Positions 37,715 to 45,535 of a DNA stretch of 64,000 bases are shown here, one piece after another. The notes under the pieces are model-generated. The model ran no database searches and had not been told where the DNA came from. It saw only the letters and a list, made by a program, of their open reading frames with translations. The position numbers and the translations under genes are program-made. The first letter of the stretch is position 1. Each line of letters begins with the position of its first letter. The DNA is from Pedobacter hiemivivus (lineage in GTDB: Bacteria; Bacteroidota; Bacteroidia; Sphingobacteriales; Sphingobacteriaceae): assembly GCF_004331685.1 (NCBI RefSeq), contig NZ_SJSM01000014.1:1-64000 (forward strand). Reading direction: 5' to 3'.

Positions 37715-38098
37715 ATGGCAGCGATAAACAACCTTAAACCTACAGAAAGCGAACTCGAAATCTTACAAATTCTGTGGGAAAAGGGTAACTGCACGGTTAG
37801 GGATGTACACGAGATTTTAGAGAAGAATAAGGATGCCGGCTATACGACTACACTTAAACTGATGCAGATTATGCTGGAGAAAGGTTTAGTTGCTCGAGAT
37901 GCTTCTTCTAAAACTCATATCTACCGGGCCTTAGTGAACCAGGAAAAAACCCAGCAACACCTGGTTGATAAAATGATAGACAATGTTTTTAATGGTTCGG
38001 CAGCGCGCATGGTGATGCAAGCGCTGGGTAACCATACCGCAAGCAAGGAGGAGATTGATTCAATAAAAAAGTATTTAGATGGACTAAGTAATCAATAA
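37715..38098 (+). CDS. BlaI/MecI-family transcriptional repressor
   Basis: This 127-residue winged-helix repressor has its DNA-binding domain at about 8-80 (PTESELEILQILWEKGNCTVRDVHEIL, then YTTTLKLMQIMLEKGLVARD) and a C-terminal dimerisation helix region. It is paired with the adjacent M56 peptidase and has two palindromic operators in its promoter. Family members are cleaved when the partner senses a signal. The genes it controls beyond its own operon are unknown; no beta-lactamase is nearby. Confidence 0.92.
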   Translation: MAAINNLKPTESELEILQILWEKGNCTVRDVHEILEKNKDAGYTTTLKLMQIMLEKGLVARDASSKTHIYRALVNQEKTQQHLVDKMIDNVFNGSAARMVMQALGNHTASKEEIDSIKKYLDGLSNQ

Positions 38099-38102
38099 AA
38101 AA

Positions 38103-39728
38103 ATGGAAGCAATTGTAAACAACCTGATCAAAGCGACAGGATGGAGTATTTTTCACTCCTTATGGCAAGCGGCAATTATTTACGGACTATTGTTGCTGCT
38201 GGTTGCGATTTTACCTCGCGTAACCGCAAAATTAAAACACAACCTCGCCTATGGGGCCATGTGTATAATGTTTACAAGCTTTGTCATCACATTTTTCTAC
38301 TCCTTTAAATGGCCCAGTACTGCAAAATCAACTCCAGTAGCGGATATTGGTCATCAGCTCATCAACAATCCGTATTTATCAGGTTTCTCTGAAACTATTG
38401 GTAACCGTACTGAGCAATTTTTTCCTTTCCTGGTAGGCGCTTATACAATTGGTTTGCTTTTGCAGCTGATCATCCTTTCTGTTGGTTACAGAAAAGTGCG
38501 ATTACTAAAGCAATCTGGTAAGGAAGTAGTGCCTCTAGCTTGGCAAAACGCTTTTGAAGAACTAGTTTTGAAGCTAAACCTACGTCGCCAAATTGGTTTT
38601 TATTTATCCGAACATGTAAATATGCCTCTGGTAGTCGGTTATTTTAAACCCGTTGTTCTTTTCCCAATCGCCCTTGTCGCTCAACTCGACATTAAGCAAG
38701 TTGAAGCCATCCTCATCCATGAACTTTCGCACATTAGAAGAAATGATTACCTATTAAATCTAATAAAAACAGCCATAGAAACGATTCTCTTCTTTAACCC
38801 TTTTGTATGGCTAAGTGGCAAATTCATCAATATAGAACGCGAACATGCTTGTGACGACCGCGTCCTTCAACTAACTGGAACTCCATTAACCTATGCGCAT
38901 GCGCTTTTAAAGCTGGAGATCCTTAAAGATAAATCTACCCCTACCCTTTCCATGGCGGCATCGGGTAAACAACAACACTTATATCAACGCATAAAAAGAA
39001 TTACTGATATGAAAACAAATTACAGGAATGCAAAGCAACAGCTTTTTGCAACTATGCTGGCCGTAGTTACGATACTTTCATTGGCATGGATCAGTCCGGC
39101 AAAAACAGCAGCACCCAAACTTAAACCTAAGTCAATCAAATTGGTTGTTACAAATCGGACAGATCACAATTTGAGCATTACAACTACAGCACCCTGGACT
39201 AAATCGCGAGTACTGAAAACAAACATCGACACAGCAAAGAAAAAGCTCAAAGTTAAAACCATATGTATTAAAGGAAATGGTATTGAACACAAATGTAAGG
39301 ATACCCTCGCCCTTGTTAATGATTTTCAATTTAACATAGACTCGACGATTAACCAAAGCCTGGCATTCTTAAAATCTCCAAAATGGCAGTCAGATGTTAA
39401 AAAAATGGCCGAGGGCTTCAGTAAAAATTTCGATGCTAAAGCAATGGAGCTACAAGCTAAAGACCTGGAAAAACAGGCAATGAAGATTGAAAAGTATTTT
39501 AATTCTGCAAAATGGAAACAACAACAAGTGCAAATTGAAAAGCAAGCCAAAGAGATCGAGCAACGATTCAACTCGCCAGAATTTAAAAAAAGCATAGAGA
39601 AAGAAGTTGAAAAAGCAAAAGCGCTTCAAAATTCTGCTGAGTATAAAGAATTAAAAAAGAAATTTGATGCTGATGTTGAAGCCATCAAAAAGAAAAACCA
39701 ATCCCCAACAGATAGCACAACTCATTAA
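38103..39728 (+). CDS. BlaR1-like M56 membrane metallopeptidase with coiled-coil C-terminus
   Basis: This 541-residue inner-membrane protein has membrane helices at about 18-38, 49-67, 107-128 and 313-331. The cytoplasmic zinc peptidase domain has IHELSH (His206, Glu207, His210) and the downstream EREHACDD. It presumably relays a signal to the neighbouring BlaI-type repressor. The C-terminal 200 residues lack the penicillin-binding domain of true BlaR1. Instead there is a small beta region and, from about 415, a Lys/Glu/Gln-rich coiled coil with four copies of an S-(A/P)-x-(W/F/Y) motif (at SPKW, SAKW, SPEF and SAEY). The signal is therefore unlikely to be a beta-lactam. Confidence 0.88.
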   Translation: MEAIVNNLIKATGWSIFHSLWQAAIIYGLLLLLVAILPRVTAKLKHNLAYGAMCIMFTSFVITFFYSFKWPSTAKSTPVADIGHQLINNPYLSGFSETIGNRTEQFFPFLVGAYTIGLLLQLIILSVGYRKVRLLKQSGKEVVPLAWQNAFEELVLKLNLRRQIGFYLSEHVNMPLVVGYFKPVVLFPIALVAQLDIKQVEAILIHELSHIRRNDYLLNLIKTAIETILFFNPFVWLSGKFINIEREHACDDRVLQLTGTPLTYAHALLKLEILKDKSTPTLSMAASGKQQHLYQRIKRITDMKTNYRNAKQQLFATMLAVVTILSLAWISPAKTAAPKLKPKSIKLVVTNRTDHNLSITTTAPWTKSRVLKTNIDTAKKKLKVKTICIKGNGIEHKCKDTLALVNDFQFNIDSTINQSLAFLKSPKWQSDVKKMAEGFSKNFDAKAMELQAKDLEKQAMKIEKYFNSAKWKQQQVQIEKQAKEIEQRFNSPEFKKSIEKEVEKAKALQNSAEYKELKKKFDADVEAIKKKNQSPTDSTTH

Positions 39729-39752
39729 CAACAACATACACAATGCAATCGA

Positions 39753-39782
39753 AAGGCAGGAGATAATCTTCTGCCTTTTTTT
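39753..39782 (+). terminator. Rho-independent terminator of the blaI-M56 operon
   Basis: AAGGCAGGAGAT pairs with ATCTTCTGCCTT (one G-T pair) over a very tight loop, and seven T end the structure. It lies 24 bp after the M56 stop and 44 bp before the recN start. Confidence 0.9.
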
Positions 39783-39825
39783 GTGGAGTTCATCGCTAAG
39801 TTTTCATAATTTAGCAACATCATAT

Positions 39826-41487
39826 ATGCTACAAAAACTTTCCATCCGTAACTACGCTTTGATAGACAGTGTTGATCTGGAACTCGACAAAGGTTTAAAC
39901 ATCATCACTGGTGAAACTGGCGCTGGTAAATCAATCATGCTTGGTGCGTTATCTCTTATACTTGGACAACGTGCTGAAACAAAGTATTTTTTTAACCAGG
40001 ATAAGAAATGTATTATAGAAGGCTGGTTCTTACTGGCCGATACCCAGCTACAATCCTTATTTGAAGAAAACGACGTCGACTTTTACAAGGAAAACACGTT
40101 GAGAAGGGAAATTTCTACTGATGGGAAATCGAGGGCTTTCATCAATGATACCCCAGTAACGCTTACAGTGATGAAACAGATTGGTGAGCGACTGATCGAC
40201 ATTCACTCACAACATGCTACGCAAGAAGTTAGTGACCCTTCATTTCAATTGTTAGTGGTGGATACACTTGCAGGTCATCAGCCATTGCTAACCGAGTACC
40301 GCAGCAAATTTAAACTGTACAAACAGCAGCAGCAGCATTTGGCAGAACTGCAAACAAAAGCCAATGAAGCGCGGAACAAGCAAGATTATGAGCAGTTTCT
40401 GTTTAATGAGCTGGAAAGCGCGAGCTTACAAAGTGATGAACAGGAAAAAATGGAGACGGAATTACAAATGCTGAACAATACGGAGAGCATTAAAAGGAGT
40501 TTGCTTACCGGTTACAATTTATTAAGTGAAGAAGAAAATGCGGTCCTACCTATTTTAAAAGAAGTAGTAGGTCAGCTGCAAAGTATAGAAAAGTTTAACC
40601 CTGCATATGAAGCTTTAAATGAGCGACTACGTTCGGTTTTAATTGAGGTAAAAGACATTGCTGCCGAAACAGCTGGACTAGAAGAACATATCGTTTTCAA
40701 CCCTTCCAGAATTGATGAGATCAATGCCCGCCTAGATCTTATATATGGATTACAGCAAAAACATAGGGTAAACAATATTGAAGAATTACTCAGCATTCAG
40801 AATCAATTATCTGATAACCTAGCCAATCTTTTGAGCGGCGATGAGGAAATTGAAAAACTAGTCAAAGCATTAGAACTGCTACAGGCTGATCTGGAAATCA
40901 TGGCTGGAAAGCTATCTACAAACAGAAGTAAGGCGATCGTTAATACCGAAACTAGTGTTGGCAAGATCTTGCATCAAGTGGGAATGCCTAATGCAAAAAT
41001 AAAGATTGACCAATCGCAGGCTACAGCGCTTAATAAAGACGGAAAAGACCTCATCAGCTTACTCTTCTCTGCCAATAGCGGTCAACCCCCTGCCCCAGTG
41101 GGTAAAGTAGCCTCAGGCGGCGAGCTTTCGCGTTTAATGCTAGCCATAAAATCCATCATGGCAAAACACACCTCTTTGCCTACTTTAATATTTGATGAAA
41201 TTGATACCGGAATCTCCGGAGAAACCGCTTTACGCGTTGGTGATGTAATTGGTGAGCTGGAAAAGAACATGCAGGTAATTTGTATTACACATTTGCCACA
41301 AATTGCAGCCAAAGGTGATGCACATTATTTTGTTTATAAAAATGAGCAAAGCGAGCGTACCACAACAGGCATCCGCAAGCTGAGTAATGGGGATCGGGTA
41401 AGCGCCATTGCGGAGATGCTGAGTGGCAAAACACCCGGTGCTTCGGCTATGGAGAATGCTAAAGACCTACTGGGTTATAAAAACTAA
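39826..41487 (+). CDS. recN: DNA repair protein RecN
   Basis: This 553-residue SMC-like ATPase takes part in double-strand break repair. The Walker A motif is GETGAGKS (29-36), long coiled coils fill about 150-370, the ABC signature is ASGGELSRLMLAIK (near 425) and Walker B is LIFDEIDTGISG (near 452). A longer frame begins at 39664 inside the M56 gene. The ATG at 39826 is chosen because MLQKLSIRNYALID is the standard RecN N-terminus and because the upstream part would cross the terminator. Confidence 0.95.
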   Translation: MLQKLSIRNYALIDSVDLELDKGLNIITGETGAGKSIMLGALSLILGQRAETKYFFNQDKKCIIEGWFLLADTQLQSLFEENDVDFYKENTLRREISTDGKSRAFINDTPVTLTVMKQIGERLIDIHSQHATQEVSDPSFQLLVVDTLAGHQPLLTEYRSKFKLYKQQQQHLAELQTKANEARNKQDYEQFLFNELESASLQSDEQEKMETELQMLNNTESIKRSLLTGYNLLSEEENAVLPILKEVVGQLQSIEKFNPAYEALNERLRSVLIEVKDIAAETAGLEEHIVFNPSRIDEINARLDLIYGLQQKHRVNNIEELLSIQNQLSDNLANLLSGDEEIEKLVKALELLQADLEIMAGKLSTNRSKAIVNTETSVGKILHQVGMPNAKIKIDQSQATALNKDGKDLISLLFSANSGQPPAPVGKVASGGELSRLMLAIKSIMAKHTSLPTLIFDEIDTGISGETALRVGDVIGELEKNMQVICITHLPQIAAKGDAHYFVYKNEQSERTTTGIRKLSNGDRVSAIAEMLSGKTPGASAMENAKDLLGYKN

Positions 41488-41516
41488 ATGCCATATTCTG
41501 CAAAGAAAAAAATCAT

Positions 41517-41540
41517 TAACTTCGGCCTGTTTTAAAACAG
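41517..41540 (+). promoter_or_regulatory. Possible fabI promoter with 14-bp palindrome
   Basis: TAACTTCG (41517-41524) differs from TAnnTTTG at one base. CTGTTTTAAAACAG (41527-41540) is a perfect palindrome at the expected start point, 7 bp before the fabI ATG. It may be a repressor site for fatty-acid control or a chance AT-rich palindrome. Confidence 0.4.
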
Positions 41541-41547
41541 ACATACT

Positions 41548-42366
41548 ATGTATAACTTATTAAAAGGTAAACGCGGCATCATCACAGGCGCATTAGATCA
41601 AAATTCCATTGCCTGGAAAGTTGCAGAAAAAGCACATGAAGAAGGCGCAACATTTGTTTTAACAAATGCCCCTATCGCTATGCGTATGGGAGAGATTAAT
41701 GCTTTGGCTGAAAAGACAGGATCACAAATTATTCCTGCTGATGCAACCAATGTAGATGAGCTAACCAACTTGTTTACCCAATCACAAGAAATATTAGGCG
41801 GTAAAATAGATTTTGTATTGCACTCTATCGGTATGAGTGTAAACATTCGTAAAAAGATACCTTATACGGAATCAAACTACGATTACTTTATGAAAGGTAT
41901 CGATGTTTCGGCCATGTCCTTTCACAAAATGCTTGCTGTTGCTAAAAAACTAGATGCAATCAGTGAAGGTGGTAGTGTGGTAGCGCTTACTTATATGGCT
42001 GCTCAACGCACTTATCCATTCTATACAGATATGGCTGATATTAAAGCGATGTTGGAATCCATTGCACGTAGCTTTGGTTACCACTATGGTTTAGAGAAAA
42101 AAGTACGTATCAATACCGTTTCTCAATCACCAACAAAAACTACTGCCGGTACTGGTATTAAAGGTTTTGGGGATTTCTATGATTATGCGAATGCCATTGC
42201 TCCACTAGGGAATGCTGATGCTGAATCATGTGCAGATTACTGTGTAACTTTATTCTCTGATTTAACCCGCATGGTAACTATGCAGAACCTTTTCCATGAT
42301 GGTGGCTACTCTTCAACTGGAGTGAGTGATGTCGTGATGCAGAAAATGGGTATCGAAGAACAATAA
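41548..42366 (+). CDS. fabI: Enoyl-[acyl-carrier-protein] reductase (NADH)
   Basis: The product reduces enoyl-ACP in the last step of each fatty-acid elongation cycle. This 272-residue short-chain-dehydrogenase-type protein has the nucleotide-binding start KGKRGIITGALDQNSIAWKVA. It shows the FabI active site Tyr-x6-Lys in YTDMADIK (near 166-173) and the substrate-loop region PTKTTAGTGIKGF. It is cytoplasmic. It stands as a single gene between recN and a strong terminator. Confidence 0.96.
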   Translation: MYNLLKGKRGIITGALDQNSIAWKVAEKAHEEGATFVLTNAPIAMRMGEINALAEKTGSQIIPADATNVDELTNLFTQSQEILGGKIDFVLHSIGMSVNIRKKIPYTESNYDYFMKGIDVSAMSFHKMLAVAKKLDAISEGGSVVALTYMAAQRTYPFYTDMADIKAMLESIARSFGYHYGLEKKVRINTVSQSPTKTTAGTGIKGFGDFYDYANAIAPLGNADAESCADYCVTLFSDLTRMVTMQNLFHDGGYSSTGVSDVVMQKMGIEEQ

Positions 42367-42379
42367 TTATAAACAAATA

Positions 42380-42409
42380 AAAGGGCCAGGATGTAAATTC
42401 TGGCCCTTT
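42380..42409 (+). terminator. Rho-independent terminator of fabI
   Basis: AAAGGGCCAG pairs with CTGGCCCTTT across a 10-base loop, 13 bp past the stop codon. The 3' T run is short (TTT then CTTG). Confidence 0.88.
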
Positions 42410-42426
42410 CTTGTATATTCGTATTC

Positions 42427-43662
42427 ATGACAAAATCCCTGTTCATATTCTTCCTTACCTTATTTACAGGGCTTCATAGTTACTCCCAAACCTCGTTTTC
42501 GATAACAGGGATAGTTAGGGATCAAAAAGAAAGTCTACCTGGTGCTGGTGTGTATTTAAGTGGCTACAAGGTATCCACTGTGGCCGATAGTGAAGGTAAA
42601 TTTAAAATCAGCAACCTCAAGCCAGGCAATTATGATCTTTTGGTACAAATGGTGGGTTATCTCCCCTATTCAAAAAGCGTCATCATATCCGACAAATCGG
42701 TTCAGGTTGAATTGGTTTTAAAGGAAAGCACCACTACTTTAAATGAGGTGGTGATACATGCTGATCCAAATAGAGCTAAATACCTCAAGCAATTTAAGGA
42801 GTACTTTATAGGCACAAGCCCAAATGCCGCGCAGTGCAAAATATTAAATCCTCAGGTATTAGACATCGATTATGATGTGACCAAAAGTCTACTCAGCATC
42901 AAATCATCTGATTTTTTAATTGTAGAGAATAAAGCATTGGGCTATCGTTTAAAATATATGCTTGATTATTTTGAGTATAATTCAAGAACGAGGATCATTT
43001 ACTTTTCTGGACATCCATTTTTTGAAGAACTAAAAGCTTCTGGTTCAAAAATGAAAAAGTATATCGATAGGCGTGAAACGGCCTATTATGGATCTTCACA
43101 ACACTTTTTCAGATCGCTTTACCAGGGAAAGGGTAAAGAAGAAGGATTTATCATCAACAAAATGATTAAAATACCTAACCCTTACCGCTATCCCGATAGT
43201 ATCATTTATAAAAATCTCGTTAAACTAAAAACTCCAGGTAAATCATCCCTGATCAGCAAAAGCGCAGCACCCAGAGATACAGCTAGGATTGCCTTTTGGT
43301 TAAAACAACAGGATATGCCTAAGTTTATTGACTGCCTGGATCGCAAAGAGATTTCTCCCGACAACTTGATTTACACTTACAACAAGAACCTAAAATTACT
43401 AGACGGGACAGGTGCATTGGCAATCAGCTATACACGGGAAAAGGAATCATTAGGTTATTCTAAAACTAGCTTCTGGATCTTCCGCCCACTTGATGTGCCT
43501 GATTATGAAATCTCTGTCGCCAATTTAACGCAGGGCCCGGTACGTTTTTACGAAAACGGTAGTATCTACGACTCCAGAGCTATGCTGTATGAAGGCTTTT
43601 GGGCATATGAGAAAGTGGCCGATATGGTTCCGATAGATTATGTTCCTCAGACAAAAAGGTAA
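42427..43662 (+). CDS. Secreted protein with carboxypeptidase-regulatory-like domain
   Basis: This 411-residue protein has a signal peptide (about 1-20, GLHSYSQ). A CarboxypepD_reg-like beta-sandwich (about 24-110) has the familiar sequence GKFKISNLKPGNYDLLVQMVGY and then TLNEVVI, as in TonB receptors. There is no plug or complete barrel. The remaining 300 residues are Tyr/Lys-rich and not recognised. It is probably exposed at the outer membrane. It stands alone between fabI and the sigma-factor operon. Function is unknown; a link to the neighbouring receptor system is possible but unproved. Confidence 0.7.
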   Translation: MTKSLFIFFLTLFTGLHSYSQTSFSITGIVRDQKESLPGAGVYLSGYKVSTVADSEGKFKISNLKPGNYDLLVQMVGYLPYSKSVIISDKSVQVELVLKESTTTLNEVVIHADPNRAKYLKQFKEYFIGTSPNAAQCKILNPQVLDIDYDVTKSLLSIKSSDFLIVENKALGYRLKYMLDYFEYNSRTRIIYFSGHPFFEELKASGSKMKKYIDRRETAYYGSSQHFFRSLYQGKGKEEGFIINKMIKIPNPYRYPDSIIYKNLVKLKTPGKSSLISKSAAPRDTARIAFWLKQQDMPKFIDCLDRKEISPDNLIYTYNKNLKLLDGTGALAISYTREKESLGYSKTSFWIFRPLDVPDYEISVANLTQGPVRFYENGSIYDSRAMLYEGFWAYEKVADMVPIDYVPQTKR

Positions 43663-43713
43663 ACACACAATTACACTTGATCTAATTTTAACATTGAGTT
43701 AAAATACAGCATC

Positions 43714-43738
43714 TACATTTGAAGCATAGATTTATGCT
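43714..43738 (+). promoter_or_regulatory. -7 box and leader hairpin of the ECF sigma gene
   Basis: TACATTTG (43714-43721) is a consensus -7 box. A 6-bp hairpin, AGCATA-GATT-TATGCT (43723-43738), follows at the expected start, just before the GTG start codon at 43747. TTGA lies 16 bases before the -7 box, shorter than usual. Confidence 0.5.
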
Positions 43739-43746
43739 CAATTACT

Positions 43747-44340
43747 GTGGATCAGTTAGACAAAAGCCTGCTAAAAGAATTAATTATCTTATTAAAGAAA
43801 AGTGACACCACTGCTTTTAACAAGGTGTATGCACTTTACAGGGCCAAAATTCACCGTTTTGCATGGCGTTTTGTAAGATGCGATGAATCAGCTGCAGAGC
43901 TTACTCAATTGGTTTTTGTTCATTTATGGAAGTACAAAGACAGCATCAACGAGGAGAAGGATTTTAACGCGTATCTGCTCACCATTACCAAAAACCTGGT
44001 CTACAAAGAATTTCAACGAAAAGCTAAGCTCGCTGCCTACCAGCTCTCACACGATAAAGCAGAACCGGATTATGATCCGATAGGTAGTGTAATGAATTTT
44101 AAGGACTACACCAATCTAGCCGCAAAAGCAATTGACGACTTACCGCCGCAAACTAAAAAAGTATTTAAGTTAAGTCGCGATGAAGGCGCTTCTTACGAAT
44201 CTATAGCAGAGCAACTCAATATTTCTAAAAACACGGTTCACAGTCATATAGCCAAGTCTTTAAGCCACATCAGGGCTTATTTTAAGATCCACACCCCAGA
44301 AACCGTACTAGCAATTTCCATCTCTTTGAATTTATTTTAA
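43747..44340 (+). CDS. ECF-type RNA polymerase sigma factor
   Basis: This 197-residue sigma-70-family factor has region 2 at about 22-90 (FNKVYALYRAKIHRFAWRF, AAELTQLVFVHLWKYKD) and region 4 at about 128-182 (LPPQTKKVFKLSRDEGASYESIAEQLNISKNTVHSHI). The start is a GTG; no in-frame ATG occurs before region 2. It is followed by a FecR anti-sigma gene and an STN-containing TonB receptor, which is the FecI-FecR-FecA layout. It probably activates the receptor operon when ligand binds. Confidence 0.93.
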   Translation: MDQLDKSLLKELIILLKKSDTTAFNKVYALYRAKIHRFAWRFVRCDESAAELTQLVFVHLWKYKDSINEEKDFNAYLLTITKNLVYKEFQRKAKLAAYQLSHDKAEPDYDPIGSVMNFKDYTNLAAKAIDDLPPQTKKVFKLSRDEGASYESIAEQLNISKNTVHSHIAKSLSHIRAYFKIHTPETVLAISISLNLF

Positions 44341-44422
44341 AAATAATTCGTCTTCGACTAGACACTTGGTCATTTCGCGAGATATATGCTTATATACAGG
44401 AGGCATCAGCCCCACATAAGTA

Positions 44423-45415
44423 ATGAAACCGAATACCGAAGAAGAGATAAAAGAAATATTTAAGCTATACCTGAATCAGCAGAGCACGCCGAAACAAGAA
44501 GCTGCGCTTTTTGATTATATCAATAAGCATGAAAACACGCAGGGCCTGTTTGATGAACAGATCAACAATGCTTGGAAGGAAGATATTGCTGAGCCCGCCA
44601 CTGAAAGAATTACAATAACCAAAAACCGTACCCTTCCAATCTGGATAAAATATGCAGCATGTTTATTCCTGTTTTGCAGCCTTGCCTTGTCATGGTATGT
44701 GATTCAACAACGTCCGGAATACAACAATTCTGCTATCGTAGAGATCACTAAAACTACCAGACGTGGTGAAAAGTTGAAATTATTACTTCCCGACAGTTCT
44801 GTGGTTTACCTAAATGCCATGAGTAAGCTCAGCTTCCCAAAGCGTTTTGAGCCTGGTAAAAAAAGGGAAATAAAATTAGAAGGTGAAGCTTTTTTTGAAG
44901 TTAAACATGACACTAGCCGCCCCTTTATTGTCCACAGTGGAACTTTACAGACCCGAGTACTGGGCACGTCATTCAATATTAATGCTTACGCCGACAACAA
45001 AACATACAGTGTTTCTGTGCGAACAGGTAAAGTTGGTGTATCCGAAGCAAATAAAGATGGGCAAAAACAACTCTCGCTACTGCTCCCTGGAAAGCATTTG
45101 GTATACAATTTAGCCAGCAAGAAGTATACGATTATGGAGCAGAGGACTACAGATTTTAACAGCTGGACGACAAACCGTTTCATTTTCAAAAACGAAACAT
45201 TGGGTAACATATTAACCAGCTTAAAACGAAGCTATCTTGTCGATTTTAAAATCAACAGCCCTAAGCTATTGAGCTGTCGTTTTAATGCCACCTTCACTAA
45301 TCAGAATATCAAAGAAATTGCCGATCAGCTACAAACGATGAGTGGCGGCGGTATACATTACAAATTTAACCAAAATAACACCATAATTACCTTTTGGGGG
45401 GAGGCCTGTCAATGA
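44423..45415 (+). CDS. FecR-family anti-sigma factor
   Basis: This 330-residue inner-membrane protein holds the sigma factor inactive until the receptor signals. The cytoplasmic N-terminus covers about 1-70, there is one membrane helix at 71-95 (IKYAACLFLFCSLALSWYVI), and a periplasmic FecR domain at about 105-215 (TTRRGEKLKLLLPDSSVVYLNAMSKLSFPKRF). A C-terminal DUF4974-like domain (about 255-328) matches the STN fold of the receptor. It lies 82 bp after the sigma gene. Confidence 0.93.
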   Translation: MKPNTEEEIKEIFKLYLNQQSTPKQEAALFDYINKHENTQGLFDEQINNAWKEDIAEPATERITITKNRTLPIWIKYAACLFLFCSLALSWYVIQQRPEYNNSAIVEITKTTRRGEKLKLLLPDSSVVYLNAMSKLSFPKRFEPGKKREIKLEGEAFFEVKHDTSRPFIVHSGTLQTRVLGTSFNINAYADNKTYSVSVRTGKVGVSEANKDGQKQLSLLLPGKHLVYNLASKKYTIMEQRTTDFNSWTTNRFIFKNETLGNILTSLKRSYLVDFKINSPKLLSCRFNATFTNQNIKEIADQLQTMSGGGIHYKFNQNNTIITFWGEACQ

Positions 45416-45486
45416 TCAAATAAAGACCATTTAGAAAAGAATGGCTATCCATTCTTCATCATTTAAACAACAAGAATAAAAAAATA

Positions 45487-45512
45487 AAGCCCCCCTGCTG
45501 TAACAGGGCGGC
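45487..45512 (+). other. Hairpin between the FecR and receptor genes
   Basis: CCCTG and CAGGG flank CTGTAA, extended by GCC/GGC outside with a small bulge. It lies 24 bp before the receptor start and is preceded by an A-rich run but has no T tract. It may protect or attenuate the message, setting receptor versus regulator levels. Confidence 0.35.
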
Positions 45513-45535
45513 TCTTATAAAACGTTTCGTAACTC

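Noticed and set aside
39664..39825. N-terminal extension of RecN
   Set aside because: It overlaps the M56 gene and runs through a strong terminator; the family start is at 39826.
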